Of a stretch of 64,000 nucleotides of DNA, positions 25,575-34,248 are shown piece after piece (position 1 is the first letter of the stretch; each line of letters begins with the position of its first letter). Both the position numbers and the translations under genes were made by a program. The notes under the pieces were generated by a model. That model was given only the letters and a program-made list of their open reading frames with translations, ran no database searches and was not told where the DNA came from. The stretch comes from Acidovorax sp. YS12. GTDB lineage: Bacteria; Pseudomonadota; Gammaproteobacteria; Burkholderiales; Burkholderiaceae_C. The DNA lies in the NCBI GenBank assembly GCA_021496925.1, contig CP053915.1, positions 4,057,501-4,121,500 of the forward strand. The letters run 5' to 3'.

Positions 25575-26003
25575 ATGAAAAAAGCCTTTACTCGATCCCT
25601 CGCTTCTACCGCACTCCTGGGCATGGTGGCTGCATTGACGGGTTGCGCAAGTGGCGTTGGTTCCGTGGCCGCCCACAAAGAGCAGATAGTGGAGCAGCGT
25701 GCCCAGGAACGCTTGAACCATCTGAAGGGCAAAAACTATGCCCAAGCCTATGCATACCTGACGCCGTCATACCGCTCGGTAGTCTCTGCTGAGAGCTACG
25801 GTAACCAGTTCGGCAATGGGGCTACCTGGACGGATGCAACGGTCAAAAGCGTCCAGTGCGAAACCGACGAGCGCTGCACGGTAAACGTGGATCTCAAGGT
25901 CTTGGTGGTCGCCCGTGGGTTCGGCAGCAAACCCCTCCCCGCCAATCTCGTTGAAACCTGGCTGAAGGAAGACGGCCAGTGGTGGTTCTATCAGAAGGAT
26001 TAG
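25575..26003 (+). CDS. Small putative lipoprotein at the end of the gsp operon
   Basis: A 142-aa protein with a lipoprotein signal peptide: basic start MKKAFTRSLAS, hydrophobic core and lipobox LTGC, so Cys23 would be lipidated. The mature part has KNYAQAYAYLTPSYRSVVSA, a small cystatin/NTF2-like stress-response pattern, and two cysteines in VQCETDERCTVNV that could form a disulfide. It lies 18 bp after gspD on the same strand, with no other gene in between. A pilotin-like role for the secretin is a guess from position; the sequence does not resemble GspS or PilW that I can see. Confidence 0.8.
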   Translation: MKKAFTRSLASTALLGMVAALTGCASGVGSVAAHKEQIVEQRAQERLNHLKGKNYAQAYAYLTPSYRSVVSAESYGNQFGNGATWTDATVKSVQCETDERCTVNVDLKVLVVARGFGSKPLPANLVETWLKEDGQWWFYQKD

Positions 26004-26016
26004 AGCGTGTGGAGCA

Positions 26017-26919
26017 CTAAGGTTTGAAAAACCGGTGTGCTTCGCTCCAGAAGTGCCAGAGCGCCTTGCTCTCGTCCATGCATCCATTCAGCCGTTGAAA
26101 CACCACATCGGCCAGCGTTTGCAAATCAGGCTGTGAGGGGATCTGCTCCATACGCAAGAAACGCTGGCCGGTCTGCACATCAAAGCCATTGATGTACACC
26201 GTCACGGGCACCTGCATGTCGAAGGCCAGGCGCAGCAGGCCCTTGGGCACGCGCGCGGCCATGCCGCAGACCGTGATGGGCAGGCTGCTTCCCTCGGCTT
26301 GGTCGGCTGGCACATCCACAAGGCCCAGCACCTGCTCACCGCTGCGCAGCGCCTGAACTACCGGGCGCAAACTGCCTGAAATCACCAGGGGCGAATGGCG
26401 CAGGGCCACGCCCACCTGGGCCGTGCGGGCAATGGCATAGCGATGCAGCACGTTCCGGCCCACAAAAGGCGCACCTTCCACTGCGGCAACCAACGCGTGG
26501 ACCTTCATCCCTTGTGCGCCCGCATGCCGTAGCGCCCACATGCCCGCGCCCCAATGAAAGCTCAAGAGCACCCCGGCTTGTTCGGGTGAGGGCCATTGGC
26601 CTTGCACGCGCATGTGGCGGCGCATGTAGGCATCGGAGCGGGTAATGGCCAGGTAATAGTCGGCATGATCGACCAGCGTGACCAGCCGGCGGGTGGCCAG
26701 CCACTCGGCTTCGGTCCCTGGAGGTACTTGGCCCAGCGCCTGCGCCTGGCGCAAAGCCTCGTGGCTGGCGCGGCGATAGAACCAGTCGATGCGTGCCAGG
26801 CGCTTGAACAGTGCGAAGCTCCAGCGCCATGGCAATACCGCAGCCAGGCCCGGCACCAGCACCAGTTCAATCAAATCGCGCAACTCAACGCGCAGGCGGT
26901 GGCGGGTAATGCGGGGCAT
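26017..26919 (-). CDS. LpxL/HtrB-like lysophospholipid acyltransferase family protein
   Basis: A 300-aa protein with an N-terminal hydrophobic stretch (LIELVLVPGLAAVLPWRWSF) and the LpxL-like scaffold: LSFHWGAGMWALRHAG, a VGVALRHSPLVISGSLRPVV block and a C-terminal QRFLRMEQIPSQPDLQTLA. In the family the catalytic pair is H-x4-D/E; here the segment is HWGAGM, so the acid is replaced by Met. It could be a divergent acyltransferase or inactive. It is last in a minus-strand run after the Wzm/Wzt exporter genes, suggesting a role on a lipid-linked glycan. The start at 26919 has a purine-rich AGAGAG box. Confidence 0.75.
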   Translation of the reverse strand: MPRITRHRLRVELRDLIELVLVPGLAAVLPWRWSFALFKRLARIDWFYRRASHEALRQAQALGQVPPGTEAEWLATRRLVTLVDHADYYLAITRSDAYMRRHMRVQGQWPSPEQAGVLLSFHWGAGMWALRHAGAQGMKVHALVAAVEGAPFVGRNVLHRYAIARTAQVGVALRHSPLVISGSLRPVVQALRSGEQVLGLVDVPADQAEGSSLPITVCGMAARVPKGLLRLAFDMQVPVTVYINGFDVQTGQRFLRMEQIPSQPDLQTLADVVFQRLNGCMDESKALWHFWSEAHRFFKP

Positions 26920-26937
26920 GAAGAACTCTCTTTTTGC

Positions 26938-27001
26938 TCTATTTTCAAGAGCTGCTGGCGCGCTCTGGTAAAGGCTAACAGCCAATTTGGCTATGATTTT
27001 G
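26938..27001. repeat. Divergent repeat copy between wzt and the acyltransferase gene
   Basis: A degenerate copy: TTTTCAAGAGCTGCTGGCGC on one side and GGCTAACAGCCAATTTGGCT on the other. It fills the 84-bp gap and could form a hairpin. Confidence 0.5.
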
Positions 27002-27003
27002 AT

Positions 27004-28245
27004 TCAGCTCCACTGGTGCGCCAGGCGCACGATACCCGGGGTGCTCTGGGCGAAGACCTGGGAGAACCGCTGGCAGTCCTTCCACTCGTCATAGACCACC
27101 AGCCCTTTGTTGTCGAACAAGTAGGCGCTGATCTTGTACTGCCCTGTGTGGAGGGGAATGTCGGGAAAAGTCACCGTGGCCACCCAGGCGCCGGTGCTGT
27201 CCTGGTGGGGTTGCGTGCCATCAAAGTGGGTAGCAACCGAGGTGACGCCCACGCCATCGACCTGCTCGATCAGCAAGCCGATGTGGGGCTGCACTCCCTC
27301 GGGCGTGCGTGCGCGCACCGTCATCCGCAGGTGCGGTGAATCCAAGCGTCCGCAACTGCCAGTAGTGCTGGCGCTGGGTTCCTGCACGTCGGCCAATAGG
27401 ACTGCCTCGATATGGGCGGCATCCGGCGCCGGGCGAAGAGCAGGGGCCGCCGTCTCCTCGGCAGGAGGGGCTTCCGCCTGCTGCTGAAGGCGCACATGGG
27501 CCTCGTAGGCAGCTACCACTTCAGGCGTTGGCCCCAGGGCGCGCATATGCCCCTGGTGCAGCCACAGGGCCTGGTCGCACAGGCGCTGAACGTGGTAAAG
27601 GCTGTGCGAGCAAAACAAAATGGTGCAGCCGTTGTTGCGGAATGCCTCGATGCGCTCGACGCACTTCTTCTGAAAATGCTGATCCCCCACGGCCAGCGCT
27701 TCGTCAATGATGAGCACCTGCGGCTCCAGCGCCGTCACCAGCGCAAAGGCCAGGCGCACCACCATGCCGGAGGAGTAGGTCTTGATGGGGCGGTCCATGG
27801 CCTCGCCCAGTTCGCTGAAGGCAATGATCGACGCCTCCAGCGCGCGCATTTGCGTGGCATCAATGCCAATCAGGCTGCCGCCAAAGTACAGGTTCTGCCG
27901 GCCGGTGAAATCGGGGTGGAAACCAGCCCCCAGTTCCAGGATGGCCGTCACGCGGCCATGCCGTGCCAGGGTGCCGCAGGACGGTTGCAGCGTGCCCGCC
28001 AGCAGCTTGAGCAGCGTGCTCTTGCCCGCGCCATTGTCGCCAATCAGCCCCAGGCACTGGCCGCGCCGCAACTGGAACGACACCCCCTGCAGCGCCCAAT
28101 GGCTGCGGTAGTTGCGCCGATTCGCCAGCAGCGACAGCAGGCGCTGTGCGGGCGAATCGTAGAGGCGGTACTCCTTGCCCAATTGCTGGGCGTCGAGTGT
28201 GGGTAGTGCGCCATCCGGGAGCGCGGCATGGGAGGGCAGGAGCAT
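27004..28245 (-). CDS. wzt: Polysaccharide ABC transporter ATP-binding protein, Wzt-like with C-terminal carbohydrate-binding domain
   Basis: A 413-aa ATPase. Residues ~20-245: Walker A GLIGDNGAGKSTLLKLLAGT, the family-specific ILELGAGFHPDFTGRQN, signature KTYSSGMVVRLAFAL and Walker B QVLIIDEALAVGD. This is the KpsT/Wzt/TagH subfamily exporting polysaccharides. Residues ~285-410 form an extra beta-rich domain (HFDGTQPHQDSTGAWVATVT, LHTGQYKISAYLFDNKGLVV) like the Wzt C-terminal domain that reads the glycan end. It is 6 bp from the permease gene, the expected pair. Confidence 0.92.
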   Translation of the reverse strand: MLLPSHAALPDGALPTLDAQQLGKEYRLYDSPAQRLLSLLANRRNYRSHWALQGVSFQLRRGQCLGLIGDNGAGKSTLLKLLAGTLQPSCGTLARHGRVTAILELGAGFHPDFTGRQNLYFGGSLIGIDATQMRALEASIIAFSELGEAMDRPIKTYSSGMVVRLAFALVTALEPQVLIIDEALAVGDQHFQKKCVERIEAFRNNGCTILFCSHSLYHVQRLCDQALWLHQGHMRALGPTPEVVAAYEAHVRLQQQAEAPPAEETAAPALRPAPDAAHIEAVLLADVQEPSASTTGSCGRLDSPHLRMTVRARTPEGVQPHIGLLIEQVDGVGVTSVATHFDGTQPHQDSTGAWVATVTFPDIPLHTGQYKISAYLFDNKGLVVYDEWKDCQRFSQVFAQSTPGIVRLAHQWS

Positions 28246-28251
28246 TTCGGG

Positions 28252-29052
28252 TCAGAGCCAATCCGTCAACTGGTCGCGGCTGCGCACCAGCAGCACTTGC
28301 AGCAGTAACGCCCCGCCCATGAGCCAGGCTGCCATGCCGATCCAGTGTGACAGCGGCGGCCAAGCGCCTTGCAGCAGCAGCGCCTGGTAGCTGCTGACCC
28401 ACGCCGTCATGGGATTGAGCCACAGCGCCCAGCGCCAGGCCTCGGGGAACAGGTGGGCAGGAAATAGCACGGGCGACAGGAAAATACCCAGCGACAGCGC
28501 AAAGGTCACGAGCTGCATCACATCGCGCAGCGCGGCCGCCAGAATCGCCAGCACAGAACCCCAGAGCATGCACAGCACCACTTGCAGCACCACCAGGGCC
28601 GGCAGTGCCATCAATGCGGGAGCGAAGTGGTGCAAGGGCGCATAGGCAAACACCAGCAGCACCAGCAGCGGCGCATAGACCAGGGCGCTGGCCAGCACCG
28701 CGCGCACTGGGAACAGCATGGGGGGCAGCGCGTTTTTCTGCAAGACGCTGGCGGACTCCAGCAGGCTCGTCATGCCTCGCGTCAGCGCGTCGCTGAAAGC
28801 CATCCAGGGCAGCATGCCGGCGATCAGGTAAGTGCCTACGGCATGGGTCGGCGCGCCTGCACCCAGGCGCATGGCAAACACCACGTCAAAAACCAGGTAA
28901 TAAGCCGCCATGGTCAGCAGCGGCTGGGCATAGGCCCACAGCACACCCAGTGCCGTACCGGCATAGCGGCTGCTGATTTCCCTTCGCGTCAACGTCCAGC
29001 ACAGGCTGCGTGCATGCCAAAGGGCTGCGGCTTGTGCCGCGAGCGTTTTCAT
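28252..29052 (-). CDS. wzm: Polysaccharide ABC transporter permease, Wzm-like
   Basis: A 266-aa membrane protein of the ABC-2 type with about six helices. Start SRYAGTALGVLWAYAQPLLT matches the entry of KpsM/Wzm permeases (RYRGSxLGxLWxxxxPL), and the end has WLNPMTAWVSSYQALLLQG. With the adjacent ATPase it would flip undecaprenyl-linked polysaccharide across the inner membrane. The permease gene precedes the ATPase gene in the minus-strand transcript. Confidence 0.93.
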   Translation of the reverse strand: MKTLAAQAAALWHARSLCWTLTRREISSRYAGTALGVLWAYAQPLLTMAAYYLVFDVVFAMRLGAGAPTHAVGTYLIAGMLPWMAFSDALTRGMTSLLESASVLQKNALPPMLFPVRAVLASALVYAPLLVLLVFAYAPLHHFAPALMALPALVVLQVVLCMLWGSVLAILAAALRDVMQLVTFALSLGIFLSPVLFPAHLFPEAWRWALWLNPMTAWVSSYQALLLQGAWPPLSHWIGMAAWLMGGALLLQVLLVRSRDQLTDWL

Positions 29053-29106
29053 GGTTCGTGGGGGAGAGCGGGCAGGCCATGCGCTGGCGCAGCCTGCGCC
29101 GGTGGG

Positions 29107-30057
29107 TTATTTCGCTTGCGCTGCGGGCGCGGGGGCCAGGCGTTTCTGCTCGGCAATGAATGCATCCATGGCGCTGGCGTCGCCCTTGGCCTCGTTGCGG
29201 ACGCGCTCGACTTCCTTCTTGCGTGCATCCTGCTGCAGCTTGGCCACCGTCTCGGCACGCAATTGCTCCTTCACTTCGTCGAAGGAGCGCAAGGTGCCGG
29301 GCTTGCGCGCTTCCAGGCGGATGATGTGCAGGCCGAACTCGCTTTCCACCACAGGGCTCAGGCTGCCAGGCTTGTCCAGCGCATCGAGTGCGGTGTCGAA
29401 GGCGGGAACCATCTTCCCCTTGGGGAAAAAGCCCAGGTCGCCCCCCTTGGCGGCACTGCCAGGGTCAGCCGAATGCTCGCGGGCCAGCGCTTCAAAGTCC
29501 GCGCCGTTGCGCAGTTCCTGCAGCAGCTTCTCTGCCTGCGCGCGCGCGTCGGCATCTTTGCCTTTGATGAGAATGTGGCGCGCATGGGTTTCCGCAGGCG
29601 TGCGGAAGCGCTCGGGTTCGGCTTTGTAAATGCTTTGAATCCGCTTGTCGATGGCGGCGGGGGCGGGGGTTGCCGACTCGGCGATGCGGTCCACATAGGC
29701 TTCGGCCAGGATGCTCTCACGGGCGGTGGCCAGCTTGTATGCAGTTTCGGGAGATTGAGCCAAGCCGCTGGTTTGTGCCTGTGCGGCAAGGACTTTGCGC
29801 AGGTGCAGGGTTTGCACGAGTTCGCGGAGTTGGTCGGGCTCACTCAGAAAGCGCTCGCGCACCGCCTCTGGCATGCGCTGCATCTCGGCCTGCACGTCTT
29901 GGGCGTTGATCGAGACACCGCCGCCTTCGATCAACACCGCACCGCTCGCGTGGCTGCCCATGGCGCTAAATGCAAACATGGCTGCCATGGCGAAGCGCAG
30001 CAAGGGCAGATGGCGGGGATGCTTGGAAGGGTTGTTGCGGCGGTTGGGCAGAAACAT
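29107..30057 (-). CDS. Parvulin-type peptidylprolyl isomerase (PpiC/SurA/EpsD-like)
   Basis: A 316-aa exported protein: N-terminal hydrophobic segment (LRFAMAAMFAFSAMGSHASG), a helical N-domain (PEAVRERFLSEPDQLRELVQ), and a rotamase domain at ~155-255 (THARHILIKGKDADARAQ, GGDLGFFPKGKMVPAFDTAL, EFGLHIIRLEAR). It would assist folding in the periplasm. It lies upstream of wzm/wzt in the same transcript; EpsD-type isomerases occur in several exopolysaccharide clusters, so a glycan-locus role is plausible but unproven. Confidence 0.88.
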   Translation of the reverse strand: MFLPNRRNNPSKHPRHLPLLRFAMAAMFAFSAMGSHASGAVLIEGGGVSINAQDVQAEMQRMPEAVRERFLSEPDQLRELVQTLHLRKVLAAQAQTSGLAQSPETAYKLATARESILAEAYVDRIAESATPAPAAIDKRIQSIYKAEPERFRTPAETHARHILIKGKDADARAQAEKLLQELRNGADFEALAREHSADPGSAAKGGDLGFFPKGKMVPAFDTALDALDKPGSLSPVVESEFGLHIIRLEARKPGTLRSFDEVKEQLRAETVAKLQQDARKKEVERVRNEAKGDASAMDAFIAEQKRLAPAPAAQAK

Positions 30058-30146
30058 TGCGCAGTCTCAATCAAAAAGCAGGTCAGATATTGAAGAGACT
30101 CCCGCCGCTCGGGCGGGAGTGTGCAAAAAGTACGCCGTATGGACGT

Positions 30147-30178
30147 AAAAAAGGCGGGGAAGGTTCCCCGCCTTTTGT
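30147..30178 (-). terminator. Rho-independent terminator after the surface-protein gene
   Basis: On the minus strand AAAAGGCGGGG, a short loop and CCCCGCCTTTTTT form a strong GC stem with a T-run. The same hairpin has A/T runs on both sides. It separates the highly structured surface-protein transcript from the isomerase gene downstream. Confidence 0.85.
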
Positions 30179-30208
30179 GAGCCTACAAGAAGCAGGCTGG
30201 CCCGGTCA

Positions 30209-31819
30209 TTAAGGGCGCGCAGTACGGTGCATCCAGGTACCACCCAGGTTGCCCGAGTTGGCCTTGGCAGCGGCGTAGCCGACGACAGGCAGGCCAACGG
30301 GGAGAGCAGCAGTGCTGGTCACGCCAGGGGTGCGGACGGTGAACCAGCCTTCAGCAAAGCCCGTGGGGATTTGTTGCGTAGCGATCTGAGCGCCCAGCAC
30401 GGCAGAAGTCGCGCTGTTGAAGCTCAGCACGCTGGCTTCGCCGCAGAAACGCATGCTCATGTCGGGCGAGATCACGAAGGTGGTCTTGCTGCGCTCTTCG
30501 CGGTCAAAGCCGCGGAGGTTGCCCGCATCCACGCAGATCTGCCAGTTGGCATTCGTTGTCAGGTTGCCAGCGCCGAAGTGACGGGCCACGGCGAGGTTAC
30601 GCGAAACGCCTGCAGGAGCCGAGCTTGCAGCGTAGTTCATTGCCACGGCATAGCGGCGGGTGGGCATGGAGAACACCCAGTCGGTGGCAAAGCCACCGCT
30701 GCTGGCTGCGGTCAGGTACTCGTTGGTAACCGACAGCGTTTCCAGGGCAAATGCCAAGTCACTGGCTTGGGTGCTCGGAACGCCAGCCGCTGCGCGCGTG
30801 TAGGGCGTGGACAGATCCGGGAAGTCGTACATTGCAGCGCGCAGGGGGGCAGGAGCGCCGAGCGAGAGCAGCGGGTCAGCCGTCAGCTGAGCAGCATTAG
30901 CTTGTGCCACGCTCTCGGTGGTTTGCGGGAACCAGACCAGATTGCCAGAGCCTGTTCCATCGATCACAGCGGACGACGATGCGCGCAGTGCCACAGCTTC
31001 GCCAGAGAACGATGCGTTGGTCGCCACGTTCACGATGAGCCAGTTGGCGAACAGACCACCAGTGGGCCAGGAATAGCCACGGTTACGCGGCGTGTCGGGC
31101 GAGTCCGGGTTGGTGAAGTCCAGCGCAGTAGCTTGCTGATCCATCACGGCGGCCGTGCAAGGTGCAACGCCATCGGCGTTGTGCTTGATTGCTGCATACA
31201 GCGGGTTCGGCTTGGTCGGATCTTGTACGCCAGCGTCGTTGTTCAGGAACGGACGAATGTCGGCGGAGTTCAGAATCTCGATATAGCCTTCGCGGGTCTG
31301 GGCGGCGTCGCCACCGCGCACGCGGTTAACCTTGAAGCGGCCATTGTTGGTAGCCTTGATCTCTGCCTTGCTGGGCAGCGTGCAGCTGTTGTCGTCCGTC
31401 TGCAGGCGCGAGAAGTCGTTCTCTGCAGCCACATCGGCGGCCCACACGTCACCAGGCGACAGGTACACGGTGATGTCGAACACGTCGTCAGAGTTCGATG
31501 CGCCGCGGTAGCGCAGCTTCACAGCCTTGCCGTTCACCAGGTCGGTGTTGGTGATGCTCAGCAGCGAGTGGTTGGCAGTCTGCGAAGTGAAGTAAGGCAC
31601 CACCAGAACGTGACCAATGCCAGTGGTCGTGGGTTGCAACTGGGTCGCGGCAGCGAAACCAGCTTGGGTGAGACCAACATACGCCTTGGCGGGCGTATTG
31701 CCAGTACCAGACGTGTTCGTTGCAGCGCTGTTGTCGAACAGTGCCACTTGTGCGTTGGCCGCGCCGGACAGGCCACCAACCATGGCAGCAATGCTCAGGG
31801 CGAGAAGATTTTTTCTCAT
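30209..31819 (-). CDS. Secreted or surface protein of unknown function
   Basis: A 536-aa protein with a clear signal peptide (MRKNLLALSIAAMVGGLSGA, cleavage after ANA) and a mature part rich in Ala, Thr, Ser, Asn and beta-strand patterns (HVLVVPYFTSQTANHSLLSI, DVFDITVYLSPGDVW). Few charged residues and four or five cysteines. GGAG stands eight bases before the ATG at 31819. I know similar 'cell surface protein' entries from Comamonadaceae but no function. The own strong terminator and long upstream region suggest a highly expressed single gene. It could be a substrate of the nearby type II system; nothing in the sequence proves it. Confidence 0.8.
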   Translation of the reverse strand: MRKNLLALSIAAMVGGLSGAANAQVALFDNSAATNTSGTGNTPAKAYVGLTQAGFAAATQLQPTTTGIGHVLVVPYFTSQTANHSLLSITNTDLVNGKAVKLRYRGASNSDDVFDITVYLSPGDVWAADVAAENDFSRLQTDDNSCTLPSKAEIKATNNGRFKVNRVRGGDAAQTREGYIEILNSADIRPFLNNDAGVQDPTKPNPLYAAIKHNADGVAPCTAAVMDQQATALDFTNPDSPDTPRNRGYSWPTGGLFANWLIVNVATNASFSGEAVALRASSSAVIDGTGSGNLVWFPQTTESVAQANAAQLTADPLLSLGAPAPLRAAMYDFPDLSTPYTRAAAGVPSTQASDLAFALETLSVTNEYLTAASSGGFATDWVFSMPTRRYAVAMNYAASSAPAGVSRNLAVARHFGAGNLTTNANWQICVDAGNLRGFDREERSKTTFVISPDMSMRFCGEASVLSFNSATSAVLGAQIATQQIPTGFAEGWFTVRTPGVTSTAALPVGLPVVGYAAAKANSGNLGGTWMHRTARP

Positions 31820-32211
31820 GTATGAACTCCAGTTAAAAGTTGAAAGCGCAACTACCAAGATTGTTTACGCTAGGGAATGGTAGCACAGCCTTTTTGGGGG
31901 GAGAGCCCGCTTTCCGTTAGGTGTTGCCTGGTGTTTATAAAAAACAACATTTGCCACACGGTGGGGCCGCACAGAGGGAATGACTCACTGCTCAGGCCCC
32001 ACCAGAGGCGGGTCGGGGCGGAGTATAGGGACGGAAACATGACGCAGCAACCGCTTTGGATTGATTCAGCGCATTTTTGGAAGAATTTTCGTTTCTGGGC
32101 GCTGAACTGCGGCTTCCAGTTCACAGTGGTCGGCTTGTAGTCATGCGCTGCTTTGGCTCGGGATCGGGCCGGTTAAGCTCGCTTCCTTGTCGCGTCTGCT
32201 GCTTGCTTTCT
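31820..32211. other. Gene-free divergent regulatory region (392 bp)
   Basis: Lies between the divergently transcribed surface-protein and glycosidase-like genes and is less GC-rich than its surroundings. It holds an inverted repeat GTGGGGCC (31961-31968) / GGCCCCAC (31995-32002) and an A-rich stretch TTTATAAAAAACAACA. Promoters for both genes are expected here. Short in-frame ORFs exist, but none has coding character. Confidence 0.6.
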
Positions 32212-34128
32212 ATGTTCACTGGCCATCGCGTCCCTCTCTTTTTTGCTTTCCTGAGTGCTGTTGCCGTATTGGCTGCCGGTGGGGGGGGCGTGCATTTGCT
32301 GCACCGCGTCGAGGCGGCGCAGAGCCAGCCTGCGCGCCCGCTGCTGCTGGCCCCCATGCTGGGGGTGCTCGATACCTGCGTGCTGCTGCCTGCCGACGGC
32401 GCCTCGGACCTCGCTCAGCGCTGTACGCGGCCGGGTGGCTCTGCGGCCGCGCTGGTGGAGGCGACCGTGGCACCGCTGGAGCCGCCCAAGCCCCAGGAGG
32501 GTGGCGCCCCGGCGCCTTACCGTCTGGGCTACACGCTGCAGGCGCCGCTGCTGCAGTTGTTCCGGGCGCAGGGCAATGCCTGGGAGATTGACTCCGAGCG
32601 CGTCGATCGCCTAGTGCGAACGGTTCAGGGCAATGCCCGCCCGGTGGTGCTGTATCTGTTTTCCACGCACTTTCCGGTGGATGCGCCACTGGAGCAGATT
32701 TTGGCGCGCGATCCAAACAATCTGTTGCAAACTCAAGAGGGCCCGCTGCCGGTGGATGCCTACTTTGGCATTCCCACCTACCCGTGGACTTTCGCGCGTA
32801 CCGATACCGACATCACCGCCCGGCGCGTGCAGGCCACGCAGGCGCTGCTGGACGGGTTGTGCAAGCTGCCTGATGCCGACCGGGCCAAGATCGAGGGCAT
32901 CACCCTGCTGGGCGAGGTGCACCATTTGTTTCCCGACTTCCAGGGAGGCATGGGCTGGCGGCCGCCCTACCGGGTGACGGACTACAGCGCGGCTTCCGTC
33001 GAAGGGTTTCAGAAATACCTGGCGCAGCAGTTCGGCCGCATTGGGCAGCTCAACCAGTTGCTCGGCAGCCGCTATGCGCGCTTCGAGGATGTGCGGCCGC
33101 CGGGGCGCGACCTGCGCGCCGGGCCGCAGGGACAGACACCGGCGCCGGCATGGGCGCAGTGGGCCGAGCACATCGACAGTTTCGCGCACGGGCGCTTGCC
33201 GGTTTCGGGCTGGGCTTTCGCGCCGGGCGTGTCGCAGCCCTGGGTGCATGTGTACCGCAATGGCCGCTGGGTGGGCAAGACCGGGGTGAACATGCGCCGC
33301 GAGGACGTGCAGAAGGTGCACCCCGAAGTGGGGCTGGCGGACACGGGCTGGCGCATGGACCTGGATTTCCGTTCCTGGGCCGAAGGGGTTCATCGCCTGG
33401 ATGTGTTCCTGGAAACCGCGCCGGGGCGGCTGGTTCCCATGGCCACGCGCCATGTCGCCGTCATGGGACGCGCGGGGGGCGGGGCGCTGCCCGCGCCCCG
33501 GCCGCAGCAGCCGTTGCCGGCGAGCGTGGCGCCGGTGCCCGGGGTCATGATCGACGTGGACATGCCGGGCGAGATGCAGACGCTGTACTACAACCCGCTG
33601 GCTGCGCTATGGCACGCCTTCCGGGGGCAGCAGGTGGCGCGCTATCTGCAATTCTTCGACAAGGTGGTGGCGCAGTCGTGCCTTGCGGGCACGCCGCGCT
33701 ATATCCATCAGTTGCTTGCGTTCCCCAACCCAGGCTGGGATGAGAGCAAGTATGCCGTCGAGGCCTCGCTGCAAGCGGGCCGAAGCCCCGCCATGGGTGA
33801 CCTCCGCCTGGGGGTGAGCCTGTACGGCGATGCCACCTATGGGCCGCGCTTCACGCAGTGGCTGGCCGAGAGCGGGCCGCGCCCGTATGGCATTACCGAG
33901 TTCCACCCGCTGCGGCCGCTGGACGGGCAGGCCCTGCAAGAGGTGTTGGCGCGGCATGCGGCACAGGGGGCGCAGTTCCTGTCGTTCTTCATGGAGCCGC
34001 GCTGGCAGGGGGCGCTGGTGGAGCGGCCGCACAACCCGTTCTCCTTCGACCCGGAAAATGCGCATTACCACTCTGCGGCGCTGTACCAGGCGGTGGACTG
34101 GATACGCCAGCATGGCGCGGCGCCTTGA
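32212..34128 (+). CDS. Membrane-anchored glycoside hydrolase-like protein with inserted sandwich domain
   Basis: A 638-aa protein with an N-terminal signal anchor (LFFAFLSAVAVLAAGGGGV). It looks like a TIM-barrel glycosidase split in two: strands such as RPVVLYLFSTHFPVDAP and KIEGITLLGEVHHLFPDF come first, and GDLRLGVSLYGDATYGPRF and GPRPYGITEFHPLRPL come last. Between them (about 320-420) is a beta-sandwich module, HGRLPVSGWAFAPGVSQPWV then VGKTGVNMRREDVQKVHPEV, like one attached to many bacterial glycosyltransferases. Acidic residues in GEVHH and TEFH are catalytic candidates. I cannot name a GH family. It opens the plus-strand part of the glycan region. Confidence 0.65.
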   Translation: MFTGHRVPLFFAFLSAVAVLAAGGGGVHLLHRVEAAQSQPARPLLLAPMLGVLDTCVLLPADGASDLAQRCTRPGGSAAALVEATVAPLEPPKPQEGGAPAPYRLGYTLQAPLLQLFRAQGNAWEIDSERVDRLVRTVQGNARPVVLYLFSTHFPVDAPLEQILARDPNNLLQTQEGPLPVDAYFGIPTYPWTFARTDTDITARRVQATQALLDGLCKLPDADRAKIEGITLLGEVHHLFPDFQGGMGWRPPYRVTDYSAASVEGFQKYLAQQFGRIGQLNQLLGSRYARFEDVRPPGRDLRAGPQGQTPAPAWAQWAEHIDSFAHGRLPVSGWAFAPGVSQPWVHVYRNGRWVGKTGVNMRREDVQKVHPEVGLADTGWRMDLDFRSWAEGVHRLDVFLETAPGRLVPMATRHVAVMGRAGGGALPAPRPQQPLPASVAPVPGVMIDVDMPGEMQTLYYNPLAALWHAFRGQQVARYLQFFDKVVAQSCLAGTPRYIHQLLAFPNPGWDESKYAVEASLQAGRSPAMGDLRLGVSLYGDATYGPRFTQWLAESGPRPYGITEFHPLRPLDGQALQEVLARHAAQGAQFLSFFMEPRWQGALVERPHNPFSFDPENAHYHSAALYQAVDWIRQHGAAP

Positions 34129-34153
34129 TGGGCTCCATGGGTGCTTCGTTTTA

Positions 34154-34239
34154 TATAGCTACTGGCGCTTTCCCTGTAAGGGTTTGATGGTGAAAATATT
34201 CACAAACCCTTGTCAAAAAAGCGCTGGCAGCTATCAAAT
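34154..34239. terminator. Composite palindrome: repeat copy with a nested palindrome
   Basis: The outer arms are repeat-derived (ATAGCTACTGGCGCTTT and AAGCGCTGGCAGCTAT). Inside lie AAGGGTTTG / CAAACCCTT and, at the centre, GTGAAAATATTCAC. It sits between two convergent genes (stops at 34128 and 34249) and could terminate both. Confidence 0.7.
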
Positions 34240-34248
34240 TTGAATGGA

